64,000 nt of DNA. Source: Progne subis subis. Taxonomy: Eukaryota; Chordata; Aves; Passeriformes; Hirundinidae. Each line of letters begins with the position of its first letter. Position 1 is the stretch's first letter. Shown piece after piece: positions 52,801 to 64,000 of this stretch. The notes beneath the pieces are model-generated. The model ran no database searches. It had not been told where the DNA came from and saw only the letters and a program-made list of their open reading frames with translations. Made by a program: the position numbers and the translations under genes. Where the stretch lies: NCBI GenBank assembly GCA_022316685.1, contig JAKJHU010000038.1:3148384-3212383 (forward strand), given 5' to 3'.

Positions 52801-53533
52801 TAAATAGAGGAAAACTATTTACCAAATTACTACTATCTTTTCTGCATACGTAGAACTACCTTGGATTGCAAGAAGAATTTGCATTCAGCATATAAAGTAG
52901 ATTGTCAGATCTACTGTTAATGTCCAAAATATTTAACATTTTTTAAAGGACATTTTTAAATGTATTCAAAAGCTGCACTCATCCTCATCCTGTGTGTGTT
53001 AACTGCATTCATTACATGTGCTACCTAAAGCAAAGTTGTCTACCACCTAACTTTCATTTTATATGTGGTGTCTACTAAAAGGATGCATGTGCAAGAAAGG
53101 ACAAAGAGGGGTAGAAGTCATAGGCCCAAAGAGAAAGGATAAAAGAGTAAGTTGAAAGGAAAATAACAAATCCATAATTGTATGAAGAGGTAGGAAATGA
53201 GTGGAGCGGTAGGATAAGTGTTTACAAATCAAATCTGTTGCTTTAAAGTTACACAAAATCTTGATCTGTTAATGCATTTTACTTAGGTTTTAATTTTAAG
53301 TTAGGATTGCTATTCAAATAATTGTTTCAATGGTAATTCAGGTTGCACTTTGTGGAACTGACTTCTAACATTTACTAACATTTACACTGCCTATAAAAAG
53401 TTGGCATCTCAAATTCTGATTCAAAACGAGACTGCTTTGCTGGAGAGTGCACAGAAATTATTTGAGGCTAATTCTTCTGCTGTGTGAGTTGATAATATCT
53501 ATAAATCCCCCAATCATAATGAAATACATTAAA

Positions 53534-53551
53534 GAAAAAAAAAAAAAAAAA
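53534..53551. repeat. A-rich tract
   Basis: Run of about 17-18 A beginning near 53534, followed by GAAAAAAG. Confidence 0.85.
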
Positions 53552-54143
53552 GAAAAAAGATAAAACATTACAATCTTGTCCTATCTGGAAAAACCTATGG
53601 AAATACCAGCATGAGAAAGCCTCTTTCTGATACATTTCTCATCTGTAATTAAAATTATGGTGAGAATCCATTCTGGTGCAGTGGGAGTGCATGGAATCAT
53701 GTCTAACATCTGCTGAAATGCTGATGGCATTATTAAGATTGATGACAGACCCCCTCAAGTGACTATTAGAGAGGAGTGCTAATAACACCTGCTACATGAA
53801 CTTTCTGAAGCCAGTAAGGAAACTGTTGAGAAAAAGCCATGGTTCTCGGTTGATGCTTCGGAATGCTCCATTTCACTAAGACAGAATTTCTCTGGAGGCT
53901 TTAAAAAAAATCCCTGTAGCTGCCTGGAACCTGCTTATTCATTTTCTCTCCAGACCAGATCCAGAGATGCATATCCTTTTCAGCTGGAGACAGTTTTAAA
54001 ATAAGACGATTTTCATTTGGAGGAAGGGTATAAAATAGCTGTGCTGTGTACATGAAACAGAGGCCCTGAAAAGAGCTTGTGTCAACCTGAGGAAACAAAA
54101 GATCTCTTTGCAGAATTGCCATCTGTGCTGGTTTTGACTAGGA

Positions 54144-54197
54144 GATATATATATATATATATATATTCCACACACCACCCCACCCCACCCCCCCCAA
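54144..54197. repeat. (AT)n microsatellite followed by a C-rich tract
   Basis: An (AT) run at 54144-54166, then CACACCACCCCACCCC-type sequence ending in an eight-base C run. Confidence 0.9.
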
Positions 54198-56669
54198 GGA
54201 GGTGGTATGTTTTGAATTTGTACTGTAAACAGTGTTGGATAATGTGGTGTTTCAGTTTTTGCTGAGGTCACACACAGTTGTATACAGCAATTAATGCAAT
54301 ATATTGTATTATATTGAGTTAAAATGTTATAGAACTTCTCATAGCCTGATAATAAGGATTGGTGCTAAATAAGCAGCTGGACAATGGATTCAACAGGCAA
54401 CTGGAGGACATACAGTAGGTACAGAAATTTCCCAGTCTAAACCAATCCTGTGCAGTGGTCCATATCTGCTGGTATTTTTGGCAGTCAAAATACTTGTGTG
54501 TTTTATAAGCACATAAAGAAACTGAGGCCGTAGTCAAGTAATTTGACAGTGGTCAAACAAGTTTGAATGAGCCTTCTTTTAGTATTATGATACTACAGCA
54601 ATTGAGTAACCTTTTTTAAAGTAGGGCAGGTATCATACCTTTAAAAAACTAAATCAAGATAAAATTTATGAAGACTAAAAAATAAAAAAAACCCAACCTG
54701 CTAAGTAAAACTGGTGTTTCAAAGCAAATTTAAATAAAATCACATAAAAATCAAAGAGAATTTATTCTAAGTGTGTACTAGAAGCTTATACAACTATCTA
54801 GCAGTACATTACCAGAAAAAGATGCAGAGTGAGAAGTCTGAATTTGAGACAGCTGTGTTTAATATGAAATATATTAGAAAGAACAGCAAAAAATACTGTA
54901 GAGAGTACAGAGTGCATAGCTTTCTGACCAAGCATTAACAGACTACAATTTCCACGCTTGGTTCAAGTAATGGAAACTGTTAAAAAACAGTGTGATTAGT
55001 AACCAAGAATAATATCAGAGGGTTTTTTCCAGAAATATGACCTGGGGCAGCATAAAAGCCTCCCCACATAGGAGGCACAATTTGAGGTTTGAAACATAGT
55101 GAAAATTAAACATTGTAGCTTTCCTCCTCTATTTCCTCCCACCTTTTGAAATGTACAAATATATACCAAACATTTGAATCAAATATGATAACTGGCACAT
55201 TCTGTTTATGTAATCCCAAAATAATTGGAAGAACTTCTACCACTGTATTAAATCCACACCAACACTTTTTATAGAATTCTTCTATTTTTTAGTGCAATAA
55301 AGTTTTATTTTAAGTGTCCATAATAAACTTATTATCTTCTTTTCATTGCAGTTATAAAAGGAACACTGTGGTATATTAAATTAATGTGTAAACTTAAGTT
55401 TATCCTTTTCTTCTTTATTGTATTTATTTCAAAGGGCATATGTAGGGATGTACTTTCTTATCTCTGTGTTTTCACGTGTACAGTGGAAATTTAGTAATCT
55501 TTATTTTATCAGTGCTACTGTTTGAATGTATGCAAGTATGAAGCAAACATTATTTTTTTGTAGTTTCATGAGAGCATGTGGCGGTTCCAGGTTTTTGTTT
55601 GTTTCTTATAAATTCACAGACAATATTTGCTTTTCTTTGTACATTTTTGCTGAAATTTACTTAGATACAGAGGTCCATCAGTTTAGACCTCTCAAAGTTC
55701 CTAAAATATCTCGGTGTGTCTCTGCCTTTCAGCAAAATAAAACATGATTGTGAAAGTGGTGTTTTCTGACATAATCCTTTTGTGCCTTGTATTGCTGAAA
55801 GAAATTTACATTCTTTCTGCTGTCATTTTCCACAGTCATTTGCCATTTCATGATTTTTGTAATTATTTTAAATAGCTGTAAACTATTAGATGTATGTTGT
55901 GGTCTGACACAGAAACTGAAAACCAAAGCAGAAACAAAAGCAGAGTGGGGAAGCAAATGCTTTACAAAATGACCAGTATTTCTAGTCTTGGTAGGCACTC
56001 TATTTTAGCTGCACATACACTCTTTCCTCAACCCTCCCCTTTGTTTTCTTCTGAAATGATGCCTTGGTGCTAAGATTTGACAATGTCCTGTAATGCTGGT
56101 TCCCAGATTTCACTGATACCACTTTTTGAAGTGGACAGAAGTATTTTCCTTTAGTTCTTCAAGCAACTAAGGCAGAGCCCTCTGTTCTGGTCAAGAGCCA
56201 AAAGTAAAATGCACAGGCTTAAGTCTAGCTGCAGTCTTTCCCTTAGTACAAAGTCCAAGGAGTTGACACATTATCAAGGCTTAAATGTATTTATTTCCAT
56301 TAAACATACAGTAATTCTTTAAAAAATTAAATATGTGGTGCATTCTCTGATGCTTCTTCCAAAATTACAGAAAGTGATATATGTTCCAGTGCCCAGCACT
56401 TGTCATTTATTCAGGAATTATGCAGGGCACCTTCAACATAATTTTCTCTGTACATCACCAGATAATTGCATGCTGGGAATTTGGGTGGTCACAGCACTCA
56501 TGAACTTAAAATTCCTTGTAAACTTTTTCTCAGTGAGTTAAATTGAGTTTTACCCCCCTGCTTTTTTAAATTATTATTTTTAATAGAATAGTGGTATAGG
56601 CTCTAGATAGCTACTATCTTTAGCAAAGACTTTTTAATCTAATATTCATTGCATGTTTTAAAATTGGTT

Positions 56670-56687
56670 CCCCCCCCCCCCCCCCCC
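56670..56687. repeat. C18 homopolymer
   Basis: Eighteen C in a row, the second such C run in the window. No element was recognised. Confidence 0.95.
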
Positions 56688-57298
56688 AATATTACTGTCT
56701 ATAAAAGCTAGCAAAATCATGGGTTATCAGCATTCCCTTTTTAAGGAAATAGCATTTTATTTGGTCAGATACTGGACTGATGTTTGAAAATGAGCAATAA
56801 GAAAAAATGAAACATACTGAACAATGGAAGGTTAACAATGAGCCTATAAAGAGGATATTATGTAAGAGCTGTAGCTGCAGGGAATTCAAGATGAGCTGTA
56901 AATGATGGAGTTTCTGAGTCAATGGGTATAATTAGGGAGAGTCTCAAATTTAGTATTACTATGGACCATTTTCATATCTGCAGTCCAACAGTGATATTTA
57001 ATATCTGTGACAGAATGTCATATAAACAGCTTTAAAGAAATACAGTGCAGAGCTTGAACACCCCTGGGCATACAGAGTTCACAGGCTGCCTAATCTGGAG
57101 TAACATCTATTGTTCCAAACTTGTTAATCACGTGTTACAGTTGAAACAACATACCATCACACCATGACAGAAAAGGAAAATGAAACAGTTTTCAAATATG
57201 GCAGTGGCATTTTCTTTTATTTTTTTTTTTTTCCTATTTGCTAAATGCCTCATAATTATTAACCTTTAGGATAACACACCATGTTGCTTTAAATGTAG

Positions 57299-57416
57299 GC
57301 ATCGAACGTCTGGGAAGCATCTTCACAGCATGTTTTTGAAAGAGACAACAGAGCAAGCAGAATTGCTGCCAACAAGGAAAAGACAGAGCTAAAGGAGCAG
57401 AAAAAGAAGCACACAG
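57299..57416 (+). other. Candidate plus-strand exon, unidentified gene
   Basis: A 118-nt segment bounded by a good acceptor (GCTTTAAATGTAG) and a strong donor (CACACAG|GTGAGA), open in one frame throughout. It would encode ASNVWEASSQHVFERDNRAS then RIAANKEKTELKEQKKKHT, a Lys/Glu-rich stretch compatible with a helix. It runs antisense to XIRP2 upstream sequence. I recognise no family. An antisense non-coding RNA exon or chance are the alternatives. Confidence 0.25.
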
Positions 57417-60400
57417 GTGAGATCTTTATAGTGAAAGGGATTCCTGAAGGATCTCTTCTGTTAATACAGCTGATGTAGTAAAATGTATTTAGCAGGTGAT
57501 TTGTACCTTCTACCCAATAATGGCCAGTGTAGCATCTTCCCATAAACTAGTACTGCCTGTGCCTTGGACATGTAAAGATGGGAAGTCTTCTATGCCTACT
57601 TTAAAAACACAGAAACTGTTCTGCTTTCGTGAAGATTCACAACAGTAACATGCAACTCCTGAGTATGCTTTGTTTGGACCCATTCACTTCCAACCTCACA
57701 ACTTAAGAAACATGGTGAGTCCATTTTTCTTTTTACTAGATAATGTCAGAGAATAACAGAATTGTTAACAGCTTCTTCTCACAAACGCTGTTCCGTTTGG
57801 AGGAAAGATAATACAATAGACAATATTTTAATACAAAATACTGGAGATTTCATTTTACATATATAATAGCCTGTTGAAATATTAATTGTGTGTATTGGTG
57901 CAGGTGCTTATTTGATTAATTTGATCATGTTCATTTGACACATTACACATTGTACTCTGCAATCAATGTCTCCTTCACTCTTGTTTAATTTATGGATATG
58001 CTGTCTCCTGCATACCAGCACCTGTATGCCTGATTTCTCAGGCTTTAGGTCACAAGTTTATTTCCTTCCTAATCAAGTCAGTGTTATGTTTTCTTACAAG
58101 TTCTGTTTCCAAAGACATGCTAGTAATGATATATTTACTTCTCATCTTTCCATATCACTTTCATGCTTCAAGAGTTGATTAAACTACCACGGGGTGGTAA
58201 AATGTTCCAAGTAGAGCAGACAGAATGACAGTGAAAATATTTTGAGATTTGTTCTTTCTGGCACATGGGACAAATACTCAAGAAGTTATTTAGGACAAGA
58301 AGTATTGTCTATAAAATATTACAAACTAAATTTAAACTAAATGTGGAGATGAAGGGAAAGAACATGTTATAAATAAAACATACTTTTCCAAACATAATTT
58401 TCTTGCCACTGACTGTGGAAAGGAGCTGTGCTTTTCCAAGTGCTCTATGGTCAGTTTCCCACACAGGTTATCAAGCTCTGATTCTGCTGCTTAATAGGTT
58501 GGAAACCGTACAACAAAAATAGACTTGGCTAAAGTGAGGTATTTACTGACTTACGTGTCAGAAAGGGAAGAAGTAAATTTTTTTTTGATGACCTAGAAAA
58601 CTGAGTCCTTCACCCTCAAGATCAAACTGTACAAAACACAATGCACATGGTGACTTGTTTCTAAGTTAAAAGGTTTTTAACTTTACTGATCCCTGCAGAT
58701 TTAAAAAAATTCTACAACACCCAGTTTTTGGATAATTTATAAGTGATTACATATTTAAAGAATATTTTCACGACTCTGTGTGTGTGTGTGCGTCTTTCTT
58801 AAGAATTCCCAAGTGTCATATTCCTCAGTTCCCAATCCTCTTGGTGTGCTTATTTTATCACACACAGTCACATAAGAGATAGCATCTGCATATGAAGGCA
58901 GAGTTTCTTTGCTTTTCTCTGCTTTCTGTAGACTGAAGCCAGAGAATAGTCAGTCTGCTATAATCCTGAACTTAGGAGAAGGTAAATCAGGCTCTAAAGA
59001 AATATGGAAAATATGAAATCTCCTCTCTGTTTGGAGTGAAATTACCATTTTTTGAAAATGAAGTTAGCTAGGTACAAAATCTAGTTTCTTCTTGCAACCA
59101 CCACAGCTCACACTGCACTGTGAGAAATTAAAAAAAAAAAAAAAATCACACTCCTCTAAATCCTTCTAAAAAAGGGAGGGAGAGCAAATGGAAACATGGT
59201 TATATTTATTCTCATACACCTTATATTTTTTTCATATGTTTCACGTAGAAACAAACATTGAAACTTCTATTCTACAAGTAGATTGTAGAGATTACACTAC
59301 TAGCATATTGAAAGAAAACCCCAACCTGATGCTTTTCTATTTTTCAGTTTTCCTGAAGTGAATGAGATTCTTCTCTGTTTACTCTGTTTAAAAATTACTG
59401 GGTCATCTGTAGAAGCTGCACAAAATTATATGATATTTAATTTCAATGGTCTTTACTGAAAATCTAAAGGCAAAACTCTGTCATATCTGCAAGTGATATG
59501 GGTAGAAGTCCTGGAAATCTCAAAAACTGTCAGAAGCCTTTTATTTCTAAAAAGTCTTTTGTGTTATACACTCTTTTAGTTTTCTAGTCTTCAATCCCTA
59601 TTAATCTGCTGTATATATATTCAAGTTTGTATGGATATCTGTTGCTGTGTTACCATGTAATTATGGTGTTTAACAGCATTAAAAGAAATTGGACTTAATC
59701 TCCTAGAGACAATGTGCTTTGTGGTTTTAAATGGTCCTATTTAAATACTTCTCTGTTCCAGAAATAACTGTGATTTTTAGACTGTCTTCCTAGAAAATTC
59801 AGTCATCCTGGGAAGTGGCATTGGATGCACTGTCAAAATACTTTTTTTGTTATTTAACTGTATTCCACAAAAGATTCAACTCATCATAACATGAAAATTG
59901 CCTCTTTAAATTAAAACTACAACAGCCAAAAAACCAGACAAGAAATCTTTTTAAGAGTCACGCAGAAAACATGGACAATAATCAGACAAAAATGAGACCC
60001 ACGCCTGCAATCATTGCAATTTGTTGAGGACAAGTGATCCTAAAAATCAGCCACCGTCATCCTCAGCACATGATACATTATGTATCTTCTTGGATTGTGA
60101 ATAAGCAGTAAAGAACAAGAACATTACAAAGCAATAAACCAGCGTCTAGTGAATCTTAGCATAAAGAAGACTTACTTTGGAAAGTTCAGTTGAGGGCATA
60201 TGTCTATAATCCATCCTATTCTTTTGCTTATAAAAATGCAACCTGCTCAGCTGTGCTTTATATGTAGATGAGATTAAAACCAAATTTAACTTTTTGTAAG
60301 TAACTGATGACACACAAGTTCCAATTTTCCAACTGATCTGTCCTACTTTTTTTTTTTCTAACAACCTTCATTATTGCCGTAGCTCAAACAGTAACTTCTC

Positions 60401-63400
60401 TCTCTGTGAGGAAGAGGGGATGATCCCATAAGGTGAGATCCCATAACTGAATGTTTCCTCTGCTGTCCACTTCTCAAAAAAACCCACAAAAGGGTAAAGC
60501 TGAATTGAAGGCAGAAGAATAAAAGAGTTCTTAAGGATCTGCTAAAGAAAAATATTATCACTTTTTATTTGAAACACATTCAAATGTTTGACCGAAGAAC
60601 AGTTGCTTAATAATTAGGCAAGTGGTGAAACAAGTTGCAGGGACCTCTAGAGAAACTAGTTAGCAGATGTGGTGGAGGAGAAGGTCTGAAATGTTGATGT
60701 GTCCCAAGTGTGAATCATTTGTGCCCATTTCAAATCTGGTTTTGCATAAAGTTATATCAACAAGTGTAATGGTGTAACCAACATGGAGGAAATCGCTCAG
60801 AGGAACTGAAGAACTGCAAGTGATAAACAGGGATGGAATGTAAGTCTGTGCCAATTCACTGATTAAACAGGGAGGAACAGCAGTACATTATAGAAGGCCT
60901 TTGTGTGTCTGTGTGTGTGTATATATATATACATACACACATGCATAACATACTGTAATAATTTGGGGAACTGTGAACAAAGGAAGTTTGGGAAGCTTCA
61001 TTTTTACCATTAGAGCAACTGCTTTTCCTGCTGTAAAAGATTGTAAATGCTAGGGAGATGTGTGACAACATGTACACTTTCTAGAAAAGCAAAAATTTAA
61101 TACATCTTCCAAACTGTGAAAAGCAAGGCCAGTTTAGAGATGAGTTAAATAAGAATAACTAAAGTGAGATGGTTTGTAAGTTGCCTGTAAAGAACTGATA
61201 GATTTACTTAGAAACTAAAAGCAGAGGAAAAAGTTTTCCTCTTACAGGAAAAAAGAAAAAAAAAAAGAAAAAAAAAAAATTACCAAAAGCAATTCTTCAT
61301 GGTCTGCAATTAAAATTCTTTTAATTTGGTCTTTCCCTGTGGAATCTTTTGACATTAGAAAATGGTGATGAAAACAAAAGGGGGAATGCATATGTCACAA
61401 AAAGAATGAGTTAAGGAAGAGATGAAGCCAAAATCTATCTATATGCTTCTATCTAATACATCTGTGCTGTATGGCTGACCATACAGCACTCCCCTTAGTT
61501 GTAAGCTTTTCAACAAGGGGAATTCTGGGGCCATCCTGTGTACTCATTCCCTTTCATTCATCCATAGCAAACATAGGACGATGCAAGTGCTAACAGGGTA
61601 CAAAACTGACCTACAGGTATTATGGGATTTCCGTTCTTTTCCATGTTATGTGGCTATGCTAAATTAATATAAATGTTTCTGAGTGTGCTAAGGGAAAAAA
61701 GATGTTGCTTGTTTTGACAATTTTAATGAAGGTCTAACCTTTTACGTTAAACATCAGTTGCCTTCATTTACTTTCTGGCAGCAGTTCATATGTTTTCAGC
61801 AAGGGACACGATTTAATGACCATATACCAGATTATTTAAATGAATGGTTTTAATGAGTTCTTTGAATAGTTTTCTCTAAGAAGTAAGCATGAAATTACTT
61901 TCTCAGTTGGGATTTTTTCACATATTTTAAGAAAAACATACATAATCACTTTACAGAAAACATGGGCCTTAGTTGCTTTAGCATTTCCATGCCTTTGTGT
62001 GCTAATAAACTAGTTATTTCTTATCAATGAGACACCAGTATAATAAATTGATATATTTATTGTTACTTCCTAAGAAACATTTTTTCCTATAGAAAAGGGG
62101 AAAATACTTTTCCTTTTAACAGAATGGGATTATTTAACTGTTCGAGTCTTAATAATGAAAGGATATGGACAGGCTGGATACAATAAGCCTAAATTAAAAG
62201 GTTCCAAAAGTAGACTTGATTATTAACTTATTAATATTCCTAAGAAAGAAATACATCCAAGTTCCACTGGGATAACCTCAGTGATTTAGCATCAGAACTA
62301 CTGACCTTGGTATTTACTGACATTTACTTGTTTTATGTTATTTATTGCCATATGAAGTCTTAATTACATCCAAACAAATAAGTTTGGGCAAAGTCTGAAT
62401 ATATTTGCAGTTGTCTATAATGATGTCTTTCACTTCTGAAGCAGCAGAGTGTTCTTTATATGATTGATGTTCTTCTTTAAAAGTGGCTTTATGGTTTAGT
62501 GTGATTTAATTGACCGGATATGCTCTATTAATTTTTTACATATACAAATAACAGCACTGCAAAGAAAATGCAACCTGAATGAGAGATTTTAGAATATTTA
62601 ATCAGCAGTATTTTTCCTCAGAATAAAATCTGTTTTTCCTTTGGAATAATGTAATTAAATGGGCCTGGTGTTGAAAGTCTGGTGAGTCAAGAGGCAGTCC
62701 AAGCAGGGTTCCAGCATTTGGCAGTTTTTTCCTGAGTATAAAGTTAGTAAAGATATTAGTTTGTGCATAAGGTAACTGATGTAGTTTTCTGGCATTTTGT
62801 TTAGACATTTTGTTTCAATTTTTCAGATTCCACTGTGATTTCTATGGCTTTGACTTAGTTTTACATATTGCTGCTTCTAATTTTGTTCTAACTTTCTTTA
62901 TGGCTTCTGAGTGAAACCACTAAAACAATCCAAGGAAAATGCATTATCTCATTCTTCATTCTTCCCTCCTCCTGCCCATGGAAATGTACTATGGCTGAAA
63001 GATATTGAATCTTAAGCAATGAGTTCGCTGAAACCTTTCTATGGCCTTTTATTATATTGTGATAGAAGTATCTTCTTGTGTCGGTGACTTCTTGATGATA
63101 GAATTATAGTCAAGATGTGCTTTCTGAAGGCATCCTAATACAAATGCTGGTTTTTTCATGGTAAGTTTTTTATCTCATGGTATAATATTTAACTACTGAA
63201 ATACTTAGCAGTCATTAATATTAATAAACTACCATGGTTAACACGAACCTCTAAAGTCTTTAGCATTAGCTTGATGCACATCAAATGCTTAATAAATACC
63301 TTTAAATATCTTCAGTATTGTTTAAAGAAAAGTATTCAATTTTCTCAAGAGAATAATGCTGTTTAAGTCCAAAACATTATTCTTTCTCACTAAGTAACTC

Positions 63401-64000
63401 TTTGTTCCAGTAAGACTAAAAATAGAACCAATTTGCTCCTACAAGACTGATCATGTTTGCAATCCTGAATGATTTGCTTCATAGGAAGAAAAGTTTATTT
63501 TATTATCTTAAAAAAATTTCTAAGCTCCACCTTAAAAGCATTTGAGCATGCCACCTAGAAGCAACCTGTGGCTATTTTATATGGTCTTTAAAGTGCTCAA
63601 TAACCCCATAAAATTTTAACCTTTATTTTATTGGTTCCTGTTACTTTGTGTGTTATATGTTTAAAGCCAATAAAAAGATTTTTTCATGAATCACATGAAT
63701 TTTTATTTTACTGTTCACATAAAAAACCTTTATAATATCTTTTAGCACCTCAGTTTTGTGTATGAATTATATAATTGTCTGCAGGCATTATTCTGAACTG
63801 CAGTTTCTGGACCAGAAGTCCCTGGGCATTAAAATGAAGTGGGTAAATGACGTGACTGCATGGACTGGCAGAGTCACCTGATGCAGAACACTTGATTGTG
63901 AAATCAAGTATTAATATGTCTTTAATTGTGAAGCGAGATATAACTTACTCAAAAGTGATATTTTGTTTACTTTTTGTTTTTTAACTGATAAGTGAACAAA
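57417..64000. other. Non-coding DNA, no gene seen
   Basis: AT-rich; only short unrelated open frames. It contains an A run near 59128-59144, a GT/AT microsatellite at 60902-60941 and an A-rich tract near 61250-61280. Confidence 0.6.
60902..60941. repeat. Compound (TG)n-(TA)n-(CA)n microsatellite
   Basis: TGTGTGTCTGTGTGTGTGT runs into TATATATATA and then CATACACACA. It is almost self-complementary across its centre. Confidence 0.9.

Larger units (their letters stand above)
49850..57298. other. XIRP2 upstream intron or 5' flank, no exon identified
   Basis: AT-rich sequence. A plus-strand frame of 108 codons at 51829-52155 has no recognised product. A GC-richer patch at about 50760-51000 is unclassified. 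Simple repeats within are listed separately. Confidence 0.5.

Overview
The window is vertebrate nuclear DNA, AT-rich with long introns. Three things point to a bird: a solo LTR of the avian ERVL type (1541-2126), a decayed archosaur/turtle-type CR1 3' end (14095-14924), and sparse repeats overall. Nothing looks bacterial or viral apart from old LTR-element remnants. Family names come from recognition by eye; no database search was possible.

The one protein-coding gene I can support is XIRP2 (Xin actin-binding repeat-containing protein 2) on the minus strand, spread over about 30.85-49.85 kb. In transcript order its pieces are: exons at 49849-49696, 45904-45768, 43527-43396, 37644-37537 and 36473-36343; a frameshifted stub of the giant Xin-repeat exon at 35606-35222; a LIM exon at 33452-33319; and the terminal exon from 32455, which completes the LIM domain and carries an EPLIN-like tail. 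Most junctions have clean AG/GT signals and matching phases. The main observation is that the roughly 9-kb exon that carries the Xin actin-binding repeats in mammals is reduced here to about 385 bp. It holds a frameshift, and a retroelement-like fragment follows it. The exons before and after it still join in frame and keep a LIM domain with all eight zinc ligands. The locus therefore looks like an XIRP2 that kept only the short LIM ('Xeplin'-type) form. A second frame break near 31.34 kb separates the LIM half from the conserved C-terminal motif, so either the tail is truncated or the whole gene is decaying.

Layout: 1-18.6 kb is non-coding with one LTR and one CR1. 18.6-20.2 kb is a strong CpG island whose CCAAT/GC-box cluster and minus-strand splice donor suggest a minus-strand first exon. 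In mammals B3GALT1 lies downstream of XIRP2 on the same strand, so this is a plausible B3GALT1 promoter, with 1-19 kb as its first intron. 20.2-30.8 kb is intergenic with a second LTR. 30.85-49.85 kb is XIRP2. 49.85-64 kb is upstream XIRP2 intron or 5' flank with microsatellites and one candidate plus-strand exon. A hAT-type miniature DNA transposon (49361-49656) sits 39 bp beyond one XIRP2 exon.
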